From Mycobacterium stomatepiae (GTDB taxonomy: Bacteria; Actinomycetota; Actinomycetes; Mycobacteriales; Mycobacteriaceae): a stretch of DNA of 64,000 nucleotides. The notes beneath the pieces are model-generated. The model made no database searches. It was not told the origin of the DNA and worked only from the letters and a program-made list of their open reading frames with translations. The translations under genes and the position numbers were made by a program. The stretch's first letter is position 1, and every line of letters begins with the position of its first letter. Where the stretch lies: contig NZ_AP022587.1 in the NCBI RefSeq assembly GCF_010731715.1, positions 2,914,001 to 2,978,000 on the forward strand, written 5' to 3'. Of this stretch, positions 9,490 through 18,556 are shown one piece after another.

Positions 9490-10419
9490 GTGAGGTTCTC
9501 GATTGCGATCCCCCAGTTCGACTACGCGGACTTCGACCGAGACGGCCTGCGCTCATACGTGGAGCGCGCCGAAGAACTCGGATTCGAGGGGATCTGGACG
9601 CTCGAGCAGACCATCGGCCGCGCGCCGCTGCTGGCGCCGCTGGAGTTGCTGTCTTTTTGCGCGGCCTTCACGCAGCGATTGCGGCTCGGGGTGGCCGTGC
9701 TGGTGACGTCGCAGCACGAGCCGCTTCAGCTGGCCTCCGCGGTGGCCACGGTCGACCGGATCAGCCACGGCCGCCTGGATATCGGTGTCGCACCCGGGCG
9801 CGGCGGGCCCACGCTCGCGGCGTTCGGCGTCGACAAGGACACCTTCATCTCCTGGTTCAACGAAGGCCTCACCCTGATGAAGGCGGCCTGGTCCGACGAG
9901 CCGACGGTGGACTTCCACGGCCGGTTCCGCGAGGTCGCCAATCTGCCGTTCCAACCCAAGCCGGTGCAGCGCCCGCACCCGCCGATCTGGTTCGGCGGCA
10001 TGGCGCCCAAGGCCTTGGCCCGGGCGGTGCGCCACGGCGACGCCTTCATGGGCGCGGGCGCGTCGCCGACCGAAGCCTTCGCCGAAGCCGTCCCGATCGT
10101 GCTTCGCGAGCTCGACGAACAGCAGAAGGACCCGGCGCACTTTCCGATCAGTAAGCGCGTTTATCTGATGGTCGACGACGACGCCGCACGCGCCCGCGAG
10201 CGAGTGCTGGACGGGTTGGAGCGCACTTACAGCGGTGTGATACCCGGCATCGAGGCGGTCCCGGTGTCCGGCACGCCCGACGATGTCGCCCGCGGGCTCC
10301 AAGAGGTGCTCGATGCCGGCGCCCAGACGCTACTGCTGAACCCGCTGGGTGCCGACGTCGGAGAGAACCGTGAGCAGATGGAACGCCTTGCCGCAGAAGT
10401 GATTCCGCAGCTCGGTTAG
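9490..10419 (+). CDS. LLM-class flavin/F420-dependent oxidoreductase
   Basis: The 309-residue protein is a bacterial-luciferase-like TIM-barrel enzyme. Visible family segments are VERAEELGFEGIWTLEQ, LRLGVAVLVTSQHEPLQLAS, DRISHGRLDIGVAPGRG and PPIWFGGMAPKALARAVRHGDAFMG. It begins with GTG at 9490 (MRFSIAIPQFDY). In mycobacteria many such enzymes use F420 and others FMN; the sequence does not settle which. It is divergent from sppA and convergent with the hydrolase gene. Confidence 0.82.
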   Translation: MRFSIAIPQFDYADFDRDGLRSYVERAEELGFEGIWTLEQTIGRAPLLAPLELLSFCAAFTQRLRLGVAVLVTSQHEPLQLASAVATVDRISHGRLDIGVAPGRGGPTLAAFGVDKDTFISWFNEGLTLMKAAWSDEPTVDFHGRFREVANLPFQPKPVQRPHPPIWFGGMAPKALARAVRHGDAFMGAGASPTEAFAEAVPIVLRELDEQQKDPAHFPISKRVYLMVDDDAARARERVLDGLERTYSGVIPGIEAVPVSGTPDDVARGLQEVLDAGAQTLLLNPLGADVGENREQMERLAAEVIPQLG

Positions 10420-11327
10420 TCAGTTACCCAGTTTCTTGCGCAGCCAGTCGCCGATCTCGGCGATCGCGTCGTCGACCTCGGGCACCCAGCCCGCGGCGAC
10501 GATGAAGGAGTGCTGGCCCCCTTCGACCTCGCGCACCAGGACGTCGTTTCCGGCCGCCTCGATGCGACGGGCGAATTCGGCGTCCTCACCGGCGAGCAGT
10601 TCGTCGGCGCCCCAGAACACCGCGGTCGGCGGCAGCCCGGACAGATCCGCGCCAAGCAGGCTCACCCGCGGGTCGTCGAAGGCCACGCCGGTGCCGTCCA
10701 GCCAGGACGAGCGGAAGAACTCCGCGAGCGGCCGCGACAGCAGCCGGTCTCGCTCCGCATTGGTGGTGTACGTCTCGTTCGTCATCGTCAGATCGACCCA
10801 CGGGGAGATCGACACGATCTCCCCGGCAGCGCGGCTCCTTCGTCGCGCAGCGCGATGGCCAGACCGACCGCAAAGTTGCCGCCGACCGAATGCCCAACAC
10901 TGGCAATGTTTTCCGGTTGGTACCCCTGTGCCAGCAGCCAGTTGTAGGCATTGCGCACGTCTTCGATCTGGGCGGGGAATTTGTGTTCCGGCGAGCGCCG
11001 GAAGTTGAGTACCAGGGCGCGCGCGCCCGCCGCCTTCGCGATGTGCGCCGCGGCCTTGCGATCCGAGTGCATGGACGCGACGACGGTGCCGCCCAGGTGA
11101 CTGTGCAGCAGCACGCGGTCCTGGTCGGCATCGACGGGAATGCACCACAGCGCCTCCACCCCGCCGGCATCCACTTCGGCGTAGGTCACACCCTCGGGCT
11201 CCTTGGTGGCCAGATGCATCGTCTCGATGACATCGCGCACCGTGCCGATGTCGAAATTGGGGTTGGCGGACCGCGCGCTCAGGGCGCCGAAGAAATCGGC
11301 GAACTCTTTCGCCTGCGTGCTGACCAT
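10420..11327 (-). pseudogene. Alpha/beta hydrolase (HSL/esterase type), one frameshift
   Basis: Two overlapping frames together make one hydrolase of about 302 residues. The first part (to about 10822) has LLHSHLGGTVVASM (oxyanion-hole region, a variant of HGGG), NFRRSPEHKFPAQIEDV and the nucleophile elbow VGHSVGGN. The second part carries SPWVDLTMTN, the acid (GADELLAGEDAEF) and the catalytic His (GGQHSFI). The frame changes at a G run near 10820, where one G seems missing (GGGGA where GGGGGA would keep ALPGEIVSISPWVDL). It is a sequencing error or a very recent mutation, since the rest is intact. It is divergent from a TetR gene, its likely regulator. Confidence 0.75.
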
Positions 11328-11361
11328 CGGATGCCTTTCGCCGTACTCGTTGAATCACGAT

Positions 11362-11381
11362 CGTTATCGTAACGGACGTTA
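11362..11381. promoter_or_regulatory. Overlapping palindromes, candidate TetR operator
   Basis: CGTTA-TCG-TAACG (11362-11374) and TAACG-GA-CGTTA (11370-11381) are two perfect, overlapping inverted repeats sharing the central TAACG. They lie in the divergent region between the hydrolase (start 11327) and the TetR gene. Such palindromes are typical of TetR-family autoregulatory operators. The second one runs into the probable -10 (TATTCT, 11380-11385) of the TetR gene. Confidence 0.55.
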
Positions 11382-11421
11382 TTCTATGATGGTGCGAACG
11401 TCAAGCAGAAGGGCGGGACCA

Positions 11422-12021
11422 GTGAGATATCCACCAGGCCAGAAGGCACGCGCGCGCGACGCCCTCGTGCGCGCCGGCACCCGCTCGCTCAAGACGAGCG
11501 GATTCAACGGCATCGGCGTCGACGGGCTGGCCGCCGCCGCTGGCGTCACGTCGGGCGCGTTCTACTCGAACTTCCCGAGCAAGACCGCGATTCTCGAGGC
11601 CGTCGTCGAGGCGGGGTTGGGCGAACCGTTCGTGACGGATACGGGTGCAATGACCCACGCCGAGGCGCGGGCGCACATGGTCGCTTTTCTCCACGGATAC
11701 ATGAACACCGATCACAGCCTCGATGTGGCGGGCGGGTGCGTGATGCCCGCGCTGAGCGCGGACGTGTCCCGCGCCGAACCGTCCGTCAAAGAGACCTACG
11801 AACGCAAGATGATCGCCCTGATCGACCGGATCACCGAGCTGCTCGATGGCGACGAGTCCGACCGTCGGCGACGGGCATGGAGCATTGTCGCCTTGATGGT
11901 CGGATCGGTCCTGATCTCGCGCGGCATGCCCGAACAGAGCGAAACCCGAAGCGCGGCACTAGATTCCGCGCTCGCTACCGTGTCCGCATTGATGGATGTC
12001 GGGGCCGAAGCGCAGCGTTAG
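11422..12021 (+). CDS. TetR/AcrR-family transcriptional regulator
   Basis: The protein of about 199 residues has an N-terminal HTH ([35 protein letters not shown]) and a C-terminal ligand-binding domain with [14 protein letters not shown], as in many TetR proteins. I prefer the GTG at 11422 because AGAAGGG lies 8 nt upstream. The in-frame ATGs at 11386/11389 abut the probable -10 and have no ribosome-binding site. It probably represses itself and the divergent hydrolase. Its stop overlaps the convergent rplO stop. Confidence 0.85.
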   Translation: MRYPPGQKARARDALVRAGTRSLKTSGFNGIGVDGLAAAAGVTSGAFYSNFPSKTAILEAVVEAGLGEPFVTDTGAMTHAEARAHMVAFLHGYMNTDHSLDVAGGCVMPALSADVSRAEPSVKETYERKMIALIDRITELLDGDESDRRRRAWSIVALMVGSVLISRGMPEQSETRSAALDSALATVSALMDVGAEAQR

Positions 12022-12461
12022 GAGAGCTCGGTGGCCGAGCCCCCGGCGGCGGTGATCTTGTCGCGGGCGCTGCCGCTGAACTTGTGCGCCGACACCTCGA
12101 CCTTGACGGTCAGGTCGCCGTCGCCGAGCACCTTCACCAGCGAGTTCTTCCGAACCGCGCCCTTGGTAACCAGCTCGGCGACGCCGATGGCGCCGCCCTC
12201 GGGGAACAGCCGGCTGATGTCGCCGACGTTGACGATCTCGTACTCGGTGCGGAATCGGTTCTTGAATCCCTTGAGCTTGGGCAGCCGCATGTGGATCGGC
12301 ATCTGACCACCCTCGAAGGTCACCGGCACGTTCTTGCGTGCCTTGGTGCCCTTGGTACCGCGGCCGGCGGTCTTACCCTTAGAACCCTCACCGCGACCGA
12401 CGCGGGTGCGCGCCGTCTTCGACCCGGGGGCCGGCTTCAGGTCGTGCAGCTTGATGGTCAT
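12018..12461 (-). CDS. rplO: 50S ribosomal protein L15
   Basis: The 147-residue protein begins [20 protein letters not shown] and has the Gly-rich [16 protein letters not shown] segment and [18 protein letters not shown] of L15. It is the last gene of the spc operon here; the normally following secY is not in the window. The ATG overlaps the rpmD stop by 4 bp (ATGA), indicating coupling. Confidence 0.97.
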   Translation of the reverse strand: MTIKLHDLKPAPGSKTARTRVGRGEGSKGKTAGRGTKGTKARKNVPVTFEGGQMPIHMRLPKLKGFKNRFRTEYEIVNVGDISRLFPEGGAIGVAELVTKGAVRKNSLVKVLGDGDLTVKVEVSAHKFSGSARDKITAAGGSATELS

Positions 12462-12640
12462 TTGGTCTCCTCCACCTCAACCAGGTGGTTCACCACCGCG
12501 ATCAGCCCGCGGGTCTGGGGGTTGTCCTCGCGGACCACCGACTGGCGAATCTTTCGCAGCCCCAGGGTGCGCAGGGACTCGCGCTGCTTCCAGCGCGCCC
12601 CAATCGTGCCGCGCACCTGGGTGATCTTCAGCTGGCTCAT
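12458..12640 (-). CDS. rpmD: 50S ribosomal protein L30
   Basis: The 60-residue L30 starts [14 protein letters not shown] and contains the family segment [23 protein letters not shown]. Length is normal for bacterial L30. It overlaps rpsE upstream and rplO downstream by 4 bp each. Confidence 0.96.
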   Translation of the reverse strand: MSQLKITQVRGTIGARWKQRESLRTLGLRKIRQSVVREDNPQTRGLIAVVNHLVEVEETK

Positions 12641-13320
12641 TGCTGTGCCGTTCCTTCACGCGCGGCACTGGCGGCCAGCGCTTCACTTTCCCGTCGCGCC
12701 TTCAGCATCCCGGCCGGGGCGACATCCTCGATCGGCAGACCGCGACGAGCGGCCACCTCCTCCGGGCGCTGCAACATCTTGAGCGCCGCGACCGTGGCGT
12801 GCACCACGTTGATCGCGTTGTCGCTTCCCAGCGACTTGGCCAGGATGTCGTGCACTCCGGCGCATTCCAGCACAGCACGTGCCGCACCGCCCGCGATCAC
12901 ACCGGTACCCGGGCTGGCCGGGCGCAGCAGCACCACACCAGCGGCCGCCTCACCCTGCACCGGGTGCGTGATCGTGCCGCCGATCAGCGGGACCCGGAAG
13001 AAGCCCTTGCGCGCCTCTTCCACGCCCTTGGCGATCGCGGCCGGAACTTCCTTGGCCTTGCCGTAGCCGACGCCGACCATGCCCGCGCCGTCACCCACGA
13101 TGACCAGGGCGGTGAAGCTGAATCGCCGACCGCCCTTGACCACCTTGGAAACACGGTTGATCGCGACGACCCGTTCCAGGTAGTTGCTCTTGTCGCCATC
13201 GCGGTCGCGGCCGCGGCCACCGCCGCCGTCGCGCCGACCCCGCCCGTCACGGGAGTCGCGGGAATCGCGGCCGTCACGGCTGTCCGGGGCGCCTTGCCCC
13301 CCAGCGGACTGCTCCACCAT
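12637..13320 (-). CDS. rpsE: 30S ribosomal protein S5
   Basis: The 227-residue S5 has a core from [21 protein letters not shown] through [15 protein letters not shown] and [17 protein letters not shown]. The N-terminal tail of about 45 residues is low complexity, with repeated [11 protein letters not shown] units, and is longer than in most bacteria. Arg/Asp-rich tails on S5 are known in actinobacteria. S5 helps form the mRNA entry site and affects decoding accuracy. Confidence 0.96.
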   Translation of the reverse strand: MVEQSAGGQGAPDSRDGRDSRDSRDGRGRRDGGGGRGRDRDGDKSNYLERVVAINRVSKVVKGGRRFSFTALVIVGDGAGMVGVGYGKAKEVPAAIAKGVEEARKGFFRVPLIGGTITHPVQGEAAAGVVLLRPASPGTGVIAGGAARAVLECAGVHDILAKSLGSDNAINVVHATVAALKMLQRPEEVAARRGLPIEDVAPAGMLKARRESEALAASAAREGTAQQ

Positions 13321-13342
13321 TATGCGGTCCTTCCAGTTGTCA

Positions 13343-13744
13343 TCAGAATTTCAATCCGTTCTCACGGGCGGCATCGGCCAGCGCCGCGATCCGTCCGCCG
13401 TAGCTGTATCCGCCACGGTCGAACACCACGTTGTCGATGCCGGCGGCCTTGGCGCGCTCGGCGATCAATTGGCCGACCCGCACGCTGTGGGCTTTCTTGT
13501 CACCGTCGACGCCACGCACGTCCGCTTCGATCGATGATGCGGCGGCCACCGTGGTGCCGGTCAGGTCGTTGACCAGTTGCACGTGGATGTGTCGCGCGGA
13601 CCGGTTCACCACCAGGCGGGGACGCTCCGAGGTGCCGGCGATCTTCTTGCGCAGCCGCGCGTGCCGGCGCAGCCGTGCGACACGTCGAGTGGCGGAGATG
13701 TTCTTACCCACCGACTTTGGCGCGTCAGCCTGTGTTTTCGCCAT
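13343..13744 (-). CDS. rplR: 50S ribosomal protein L18
   Basis: The 133-residue L18 is a 5S rRNA-binding protein with [31 protein letters not shown] and [24 protein letters not shown]. The N-terminus ([17 protein letters not shown]) extends slightly beyond the commonest length of about 120 residues. It follows rplF with a 2-bp gap. Confidence 0.96.
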   Translation of the reverse strand: MAKTQADAPKSVGKNISATRRVARLRRHARLRKKIAGTSERPRLVVNRSARHIHVQLVNDLTGTTVAAASSIEADVRGVDGDKKAHSVRVGQLIAERAKAAGIDNVVFDRGGYSYGGRIAALADAARENGLKF

Positions 13745-13746
13745 GA

Positions 13747-14286
13747 CTACTTACCTGTCTTTCCGACCTTGCGGCGGACCTGCTCACCCTCGTAGCGCAC
13801 GCCCTTGCCCTTGTAGGGGTCGGGACGGCGCAGGCGACGGATGTTCGCCGAAATCTGGCCGACTTTCTGCTTGTCGATCCCGGTGACGCTGAACTTCGTC
13901 GGCGTCTCCACCGCGAACGTGATGCCCTCGGGCGCCTCGATCAACACGGGATGGCTGTAACCGAGCGCGAACTCGAGGTTGGAGCCCTTGAGCTGCACCC
14001 GGTAGCCGACGCCGAAGATCTCCATCTTGGTGGTGTAGCCCTGCGTGACGCCGGTGACCAGGTTGGACACCAGGGTGCGCGAAAGCCCGTGCAGCGAACG
14101 GTTTTCCCGCTCGTCGTCCGGACGGTTGACCACTATCGCACCGTCTTCGCTGCGTACCACCGTGATCGGCTCGGCGACCGTCAGGTCCAGGGTGCCCTTG
14201 GGACCCTTCACCGAGATCTTTTGGCCGTCGATCGTGACATCGACCCCGGCGGGAACCGGAATCGGCTTCTTACCAATGCGCGACAT
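13747..14286 (-). CDS. rplF: 50S ribosomal protein L6
   Basis: The 179-residue L6 starts [17 protein letters not shown] and ends with the conserved [20 protein letters not shown] region. L6 sits near the factor-binding site of the large subunit. It is in canonical spc order between rpsH and rplR. Confidence 0.97.
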   Translation of the reverse strand: MSRIGKKPIPVPAGVDVTIDGQKISVKGPKGTLDLTVAEPITVVRSEDGAIVVNRPDDERENRSLHGLSRTLVSNLVTGVTQGYTTKMEIFGVGYRVQLKGSNLEFALGYSHPVLIEAPEGITFAVETPTKFSVTGIDKQKVGQISANIRRLRRPDPYKGKGVRYEGEQVRRKVGKTGK

Positions 14287-14308
14287 AGTTTCTTGTTACC
14301 TCCCGCCC

Positions 14309-14707
14309 CTACCACACGTACGCGAGGACTTCGCCGCCCACGCCCTGTCTGGCTGCCTGACGATCGGTCAGCAGGCCCGAGGATGTCGAGATGATCGCGA
14401 CACCCAGGCCGCCGAGCACGCGGGGCAGGCCGGTGGATTTCGCGTACACCCGCAGACCGGGCTTGGAGACCCGACGCAGGCCCGCAATGCTGCGTTCCCG
14501 GCTGGGTCCGTACTTGAGCTGAACCACCAGCGACTTGCCGACCCGAGCATCTTCGGTCCGGAAGTCGCTGATGTAGCCCTCGCTCTTGAGGATCTGGGCG
14601 ATGTTGGCCTTGATCTTGGAGTGCGGCAACGTCACCTCGTCGTGATACGCCGAATTGGCGTTGCGCAGACGTGTCAAAAAGTCTGCGATCGGGTCCGTCA
14701 TTGTCAT
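14309..14707 (-). CDS. rpsH: 30S ribosomal protein S8
   Basis: The 132-residue S8 starts [18 protein letters not shown] and ends with [26 protein letters not shown], the rRNA-binding C-terminus of the family. The open frame extends upstream to 14902 but that part overlaps rpsZ; the ATG at 14707 gives the normal S8 length. In enterobacteria S8 is the spc translational repressor; whether that holds here is unknown. Confidence 0.96.
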   Translation of the reverse strand: MTMTDPIADFLTRLRNANSAYHDEVTLPHSKIKANIAQILKSEGYISDFRTEDARVGKSLVVQLKYGPSRERSIAGLRRVSKPGLRVYAKSTGLPRVLGGLGVAIISTSSGLLTDRQAARQGVGGEVLAYVW

Positions 14708-14793
14708 GACAGCGTCTGTAACCTTCCTCGCGATGGTTCCCGTTAGGGGCCTGTCGCGCACCTGTTCTGGGTTGGTCTCTCGTCCTGTGCCTG

Positions 14794-14979
14794 TTACCAG
14801 CTGCTCTTCTGCACGCCGGGCAGTTCGCCCGCGTGCGCCATTTCGCGCAGGCAGATCCTGCACAGCCCGAATTTGCGGTAAACCGCACGCGGACGTCCGC
14901 ACTTGTTGCAGCGCGTGTAACCACGCACCTTGAAGCGCGGTTTGGCGTTGGCCTTGTTAACGAGCGCCTTCTTAGCCAT
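14794..14979 (-). CDS. rpsZ: 30S ribosomal protein S14, zinc-binding type Z
   Basis: The 61-residue S14 has two CxxC pairs ([20 protein letters not shown]), marking the C+ zinc-binding form. Mycobacteria usually also carry a zinc-free S14 under Zur control elsewhere, so this is the zinc-replete paralogue. Its ATG is 4 nt after the rplE stop. Confidence 0.95.
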   Translation of the reverse strand: MAKKALVNKANAKPRFKVRGYTRCNKCGRPRAVYRKFGLCRICLREMAHAGELPGVQKSSW

Positions 14980-14983
14980 CTAC

Positions 14984-15547
14984 TCAGTTCTCCTTGAACG
15001 GAAAGCCGAGGGCCCGCAACAGCGCTCGTCCTTCGTCGTCGTTCGTCGCCGAGGTGACGACGTTGATGTCCATGCCGCGGACCCGGTCAATCTTGTCCAC
15101 GTCGATCTCGTGGAACACCGACTGCTCGGCCAGTCCGAAGGTGTAGTTGCCGACCCCGTCGAACTGCTTCGGCGAAAGGCCGCGGAAGTCGCGAATACGG
15201 GGTAGCGCAATGGATGTGAGTCGGTCAAGGAACTCCCACATCCGGTCTCCCCGCAGGGTGACCCGCGCGCCGATCGGCATGCCCTCGCGCAATTTGAACT
15301 GCGCGATGGACTTGCGGGCCTTGCGGATTTCGGGTCGCTGCCCGGTGATCAGGGCCAGGTCGCTGACCGCGCCGTTGATCAACTTGGCATCCCGGGCGGC
15401 GTCACCGACGCCCATGTTGACGACGACCTTGGTCACCGTCGGGATCTGCATGACGTTGGCGTAGGCGAACTCCTTGTGCAGCGCATCGCGAATCTCGTTG
15501 CGGTAGCGCTCTTTCAGGCGCGGCTGCACTTTCTCTGCGGTGGTCAT
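14984..15547 (-). CDS. rplE: 50S ribosomal protein L5
   Basis: The 187-residue L5 starts [19 protein letters not shown] and carries [34 protein letters not shown] and [19 protein letters not shown], diagnostic of L5 (5S rRNA binding). The frame is open further upstream to 15622, but that overlaps rplX; the ATG at 15547 directly follows the rplX stop. Confidence 0.97.
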   Translation of the reverse strand: MTTAEKVQPRLKERYRNEIRDALHKEFAYANVMQIPTVTKVVVNMGVGDAARDAKLINGAVSDLALITGQRPEIRKARKSIAQFKLREGMPIGARVTLRGDRMWEFLDRLTSIALPRIRDFRGLSPKQFDGVGNYTFGLAEQSVFHEIDVDKIDRVRGMDINVVTSATNDDEGRALLRALGFPFKEN

Positions 15548-15548
15548 G

Positions 15549-15866
15549 TCAGATGTCCTTGCCGTTGCGCTTAGAAATACGGACGCGCTTGCCGGTCTCC
15601 TCGTCGACCCGGTAGCCGACACGAGTCGGCTTACCGTCGGAGTCGACCACCATCACGTTCGAGACGTGAATCGGCGCTTCCTGGGTGACGATTCCGCCCG
15701 AGCGGGCGCCGCGCTGGTTCGTCGAAACCGCGGTGTGCTTCTTGATCGCGTTGACACCCTCGACCAGCACGCGGTCGCGGTCCGGGTAAACCTTCAGCAC
15801 TTTGCCTTTGGCGCCCTTGTCCTTGCCCGCGATCACCAGGACGGTGTCGTCCTTCTTGACCTTCAT
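15549..15866 (-). CDS. rplX: 50S ribosomal protein L24
   Basis: The 105-residue L24 has an N-terminal KOW motif ([23 protein letters not shown]) and [14 protein letters not shown]24 is an early assembly protein of the large subunit. It abuts rplN (0-bp gap) and rplE (1-bp gap). Confidence 0.97.
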   Translation of the reverse strand: MKVKKDDTVLVIAGKDKGAKGKVLKVYPDRDRVLVEGVNAIKKHTAVSTNQRGARSGGIVTQEAPIHVSNVMVVDSDGKPTRVGYRVDEETGKRVRISKRNGKDI

Positions 15867-16235
15867 CTACAAAACCTCCGGAGCCAGCGAGATGATCTTC
15901 ATGAATCGCTTCTCGCGCAGTTCGCGCCCGACGGGCCCGAAGATGCGGGTCCCGCGCGGGTCGTTGTCGGGCTTGATGATTACCGCGGCGTTCTCGTCGA
16001 ACTTGATATAGCTGCCGTCGGGGCGCCTGCGCTCCTTGACGGTGCGCACCACGACGGCCTTGACGACATCACCGCGCTTGACGTTGCCACCCGGGATGGC
16101 GTCCTTGACGGTGGCGACGATGACGTCACCGATGCCGGCGTAGCGTCGCGACGAGCCACCGAGCACCCGGATGCACAAGATCTCCTTGGCGCCGGTGTTG
16201 TCGGCGACCTTCAGCCGCGATTCCTGCTGAATCAC
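15867..16235 (-). CDS. rplN: 50S ribosomal protein L14
   Basis: The 122-residue L14 starts [19 protein letters not shown] and has [30 protein letters not shown] and [19 protein letters not shown]. It is the first gene of the spc operon, about 165 nt downstream of a strong candidate promoter. The upstream gene on this strand is the sulfatase-cluster DUF4436 gene. Confidence 0.97.
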
Positions 16236-16404
16236 TCGATCTCCTGACTGAGTTCACGTGTGCACGGCAGGAGGACACCTCGGCAAACCTCCAGAAAGCA
16301 AGGCCCACCACAAACCTGACGTGCGCGGTCTTTGTTACCGAAGGGCACGCAGGGCCTGTGACGCTTGCACGCACCAGCCGAGGTCTGCCCAAGGCAACCC
16401 CTAG

Positions 16405-16433
16405 AGTCTAGGTGAAGACCTGCTCAGCGCCAA
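16405..16433 (-). promoter_or_regulatory. spc operon promoter (SigA-like)
   Basis: On the minus strand TTGGCG (16428-16433), a 17-bp spacer and TAGACT (16405-16410) make a well-spaced -35/-10 pair. The -10 is embedded in a perfect CTAGA-G-TCTAG palindrome (16401-16411). The resulting leader to the rplN ATG at 16235 would be about 160 nt. The S10 promoter near 31.1 kb has the same layout. Confidence 0.65.
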
Positions 16434-16528
16434 ATTCCTGGCCGGGCAGAGCTCGCCGGGCGCGCGACCCGCCGGCGCCGCTCGGCCGCACCCGTGTCTA
16501 GCAGCGGCGATGCCGGCCCTCGCGCGCC

Positions 16529-17482
16529 TCAGTCGCCTTGGCGGACCCAGGCAAGGATGTACAGACTCATCGCCACCACCAACGCGATCAGCACCCACTG
16601 CACGATGGCCTGGTCGATCCAGGAGCCCGGCGGTGGCGAGCCCGGCAGGATATTTCGCAGCGGGACGATCGCGAACAGCATCGCGGCGTACCAGGTTCCG
16701 AACGGGGGCACGAACTTTCTGCGGCCCATCACCATCGGAATGGCCACCAACAGCGCCAGGGTCGGCAGGGTGATCAGGACGACGCAGATGAAAAGGTCAA
16801 AGACCAGCGGCCCCTTGGCCCGCTTCAGCGTGATGACTAGCTGCGCGTCATCGAGACCGCGCGAGTTGACGTTGCTGGTTTCGTCGACGCGGCTGATGTC
16901 GACATCCCAGCCATCCAAGCTTCCGGTCACTTCGACCCGGGCGGGCAGTTTTTTGCGCTCATCGCCCGAGCCGATCAGGGCATCGGACGAGATTTTCTCG
17001 GTTTTGTACGTGTCGAGCGGCCAGTTGGCCGGGTCCCCGTGCGCCTCGATCGTGGTCTCGACCTGCGCGGGCGCCTTGCCCTTCGGGAACTGCAGATCCC
17101 CGAGGTCGCTCGTGGGATATAGACGCACCGCAACATCGGTGTTCAGCACGTCGAATCGCTTGTCGTACAGCGAATCCGGGGGATAAACGAGCACGTCCAC
17201 CTTGAGCCGATTGGCAGTGGTTTTGAAGTCATCGAGGCGCAACTGCACGATGGTGTCGTTGCCGCCGCCCTCGCTCAGGTCCAGTGGCGGCAGCGGTCCC
17301 GCCGTCCGCTGCAAGTAGTGCACCCCGAACAGTGAGAAGGCGTAGCAGCCGATGACGACAGCCAGGATGAATGCCCCGAGTGACAGGCGCGGCCGGTGCC
17401 GGCTGAAAAAGCCGACCGGCCCCGGCTTCGACGGCTGCTCCGGCTCTGCGGACGCCTGCGTCGGAGGCGTCTCAGTGGTCAT
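16529..17482 (-). CDS. DUF4436 membrane protein, paralogue 1
   Basis: The 317-residue protein starts MTTETPPTQ at 17482; the longer open frame upstream is rejected because its N-terminus looks random. A Pro-rich cytosolic tail and one N-terminal helix (LGAFILAVVIGCYAFSLFG) lead to an extracytoplasmic domain of about 170 residues. Three C-terminal helices follow (DLFICVVLITLPTLALLVA; TWYAAMLFAIVPLRNIL; VQWVLIALVVAMSLYILAWV). It matches DUF4436, whose function is unknown. Rv0713 is the corresponding gene next to rplN in M. tuberculosis (from memory). Confidence 0.85.
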   Translation of the reverse strand: MTTETPPTQASAEPEQPSKPGPVGFFSRHRPRLSLGAFILAVVIGCYAFSLFGVHYLQRTAGPLPPLDLSEGGGNDTIVQLRLDDFKTTANRLKVDVLVYPPDSLYDKRFDVLNTDVAVRLYPTSDLGDLQFPKGKAPAQVETTIEAHGDPANWPLDTYKTEKISSDALIGSGDERKKLPARVEVTGSLDGWDVDISRVDETSNVNSRGLDDAQLVITLKRAKGPLVFDLFICVVLITLPTLALLVAIPMVMGRRKFVPPFGTWYAAMLFAIVPLRNILPGSPPPGSWIDQAIVQWVLIALVVAMSLYILAWVRQGD

Positions 17483-17617
17483 CGGTCCGGGCCGGCAACT
17501 CGCTGGCGAGGCACAGCTTGAAGGGGCGACACGGGCAGATGGTAGCGAACATCCACACCGCCGGCGCAACTAAATCCGGCGCCCTGCATAGTTCTGTCAC
17601 CTGCCCGAAAGCCGTCG

Positions 17618-18517
17618 TTAACGCGCGGCGGCCGATCCATGGTCGGCGACGCAGCGAAATCCGATATGGGTGGTGGCGGTGTCCTGTGATTGCGGCGACC
17701 GGGCGGCCGGACGGTAGCGATGGCAGTACTCCGGCGCGCACAGGTGCGAGCCACCCTTCAGCGCCTGACTGACGGCCGGGTCCGCGGGCCCCGAGGGTGT
17801 ACAGCAGGCCTTCGGTGGCTCGTCGAGCCGATGATGCGCGGAAAACTCGGTGGCCGTCCACTCCCAGACATTGCCGATCATGTCGTGCAGTCCGAACCCG
17901 TTCGGCGCAAACTCGCCCACCGGCGACGTTCCCACCCAGCCGAGCGCACCGTCGTTGCGGTACGGGAAGTCGCCCTGCCAGGTGTTGGCCATCAGTTGCC
18001 CGTCGGGTTTGGGCTCCTCGCCCCAGGCATAGGTCGTCTCGCGTCCGCCGCGCGCCGCGTACTCCCACTCCGCCTCCGTCGGCAGCCGTCGCCCCGCCCA
18101 GCGCGCGTAGGCGGCGGCGTCCGGATACGCGACCTGCACGACGGGGTGGTCGGCCCGGTCCGCGACATCGCTGTCCGGCCCGAACGGATGGCACCAACTC
18201 GCGCCGGGCACCCAGTCCCACCACTGCCGCCAGTCGCGCAGATCGACCGGGCCGGGGGTGGGACGGAAAACCATCGCACCCGCGCTCAGCTCGCCGGGAT
18301 CCACACCGGGGTACAGCGCCGGGTCGATCGGCTGCTCAGCGACCGTGACATAGCCTGTGGCAGCGACGAATTCGGCAAACTGCGCGTTGGTCACCGGGTA
18401 CCGCTCCACGGCGAAGGGACCCACGGTCACGGTGTGGATCGGCGCCTCTTCGGGGTAGAAGCTCGTCGAGCCCATCCGGAAGGTGCCGCCGGGGAGGTCG
18501 ACCAGCTCGGTGAGCAC
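17618..18517 (-). CDS. Formylglycine-generating enzyme (sulfatase activator)
   Basis: The 299-residue FGE/SUMF1 protein starts at GTG 18517 with LPGGTFRMGS and continues through RLPTEAEWEYAARGG, IGNVWEWTATEF and GGSHLCAPEYCHRYRPAAR to GFRC. The two cysteines of HLCAPEYC (about C260 and C265) are the copper-binding redox pair. FGE oxidises the cysteine of a CxPxR sulfatase motif to formylglycine. Its obvious client is AtsA in the same neighbourhood. It lies between two DUF4436 genes on the same strand, 39 bp after paralogue 2. Confidence 0.93.
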   Translation of the reverse strand: MLTELVDLPGGTFRMGSTSFYPEEAPIHTVTVGPFAVERYPVTNAQFAEFVAATGYVTVAEQPIDPALYPGVDPGELSAGAMVFRPTPGPVDLRDWRQWWDWVPGASWCHPFGPDSDVADRADHPVVQVAYPDAAAYARWAGRRLPTEAEWEYAARGGRETTYAWGEEPKPDGQLMANTWQGDFPYRNDGALGWVGTSPVGEFAPNGFGLHDMIGNVWEWTATEFSAHHRLDEPPKACCTPSGPADPAVSQALKGGSHLCAPEYCHRYRPAARSPQSQDTATTHIGFRCVADHGSAAAR

Positions 18518-18556
18518 CCCCTCAGGGTAGGCGGCGCCCGACCTGCGTTGGGCGCG

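Noticed and set aside
14708..14902. N-terminally extended S8 starting at 14902
   Set aside because: The extension overlaps rpsZ and has no S8 similarity; the ATG at 14707 gives the standard length.
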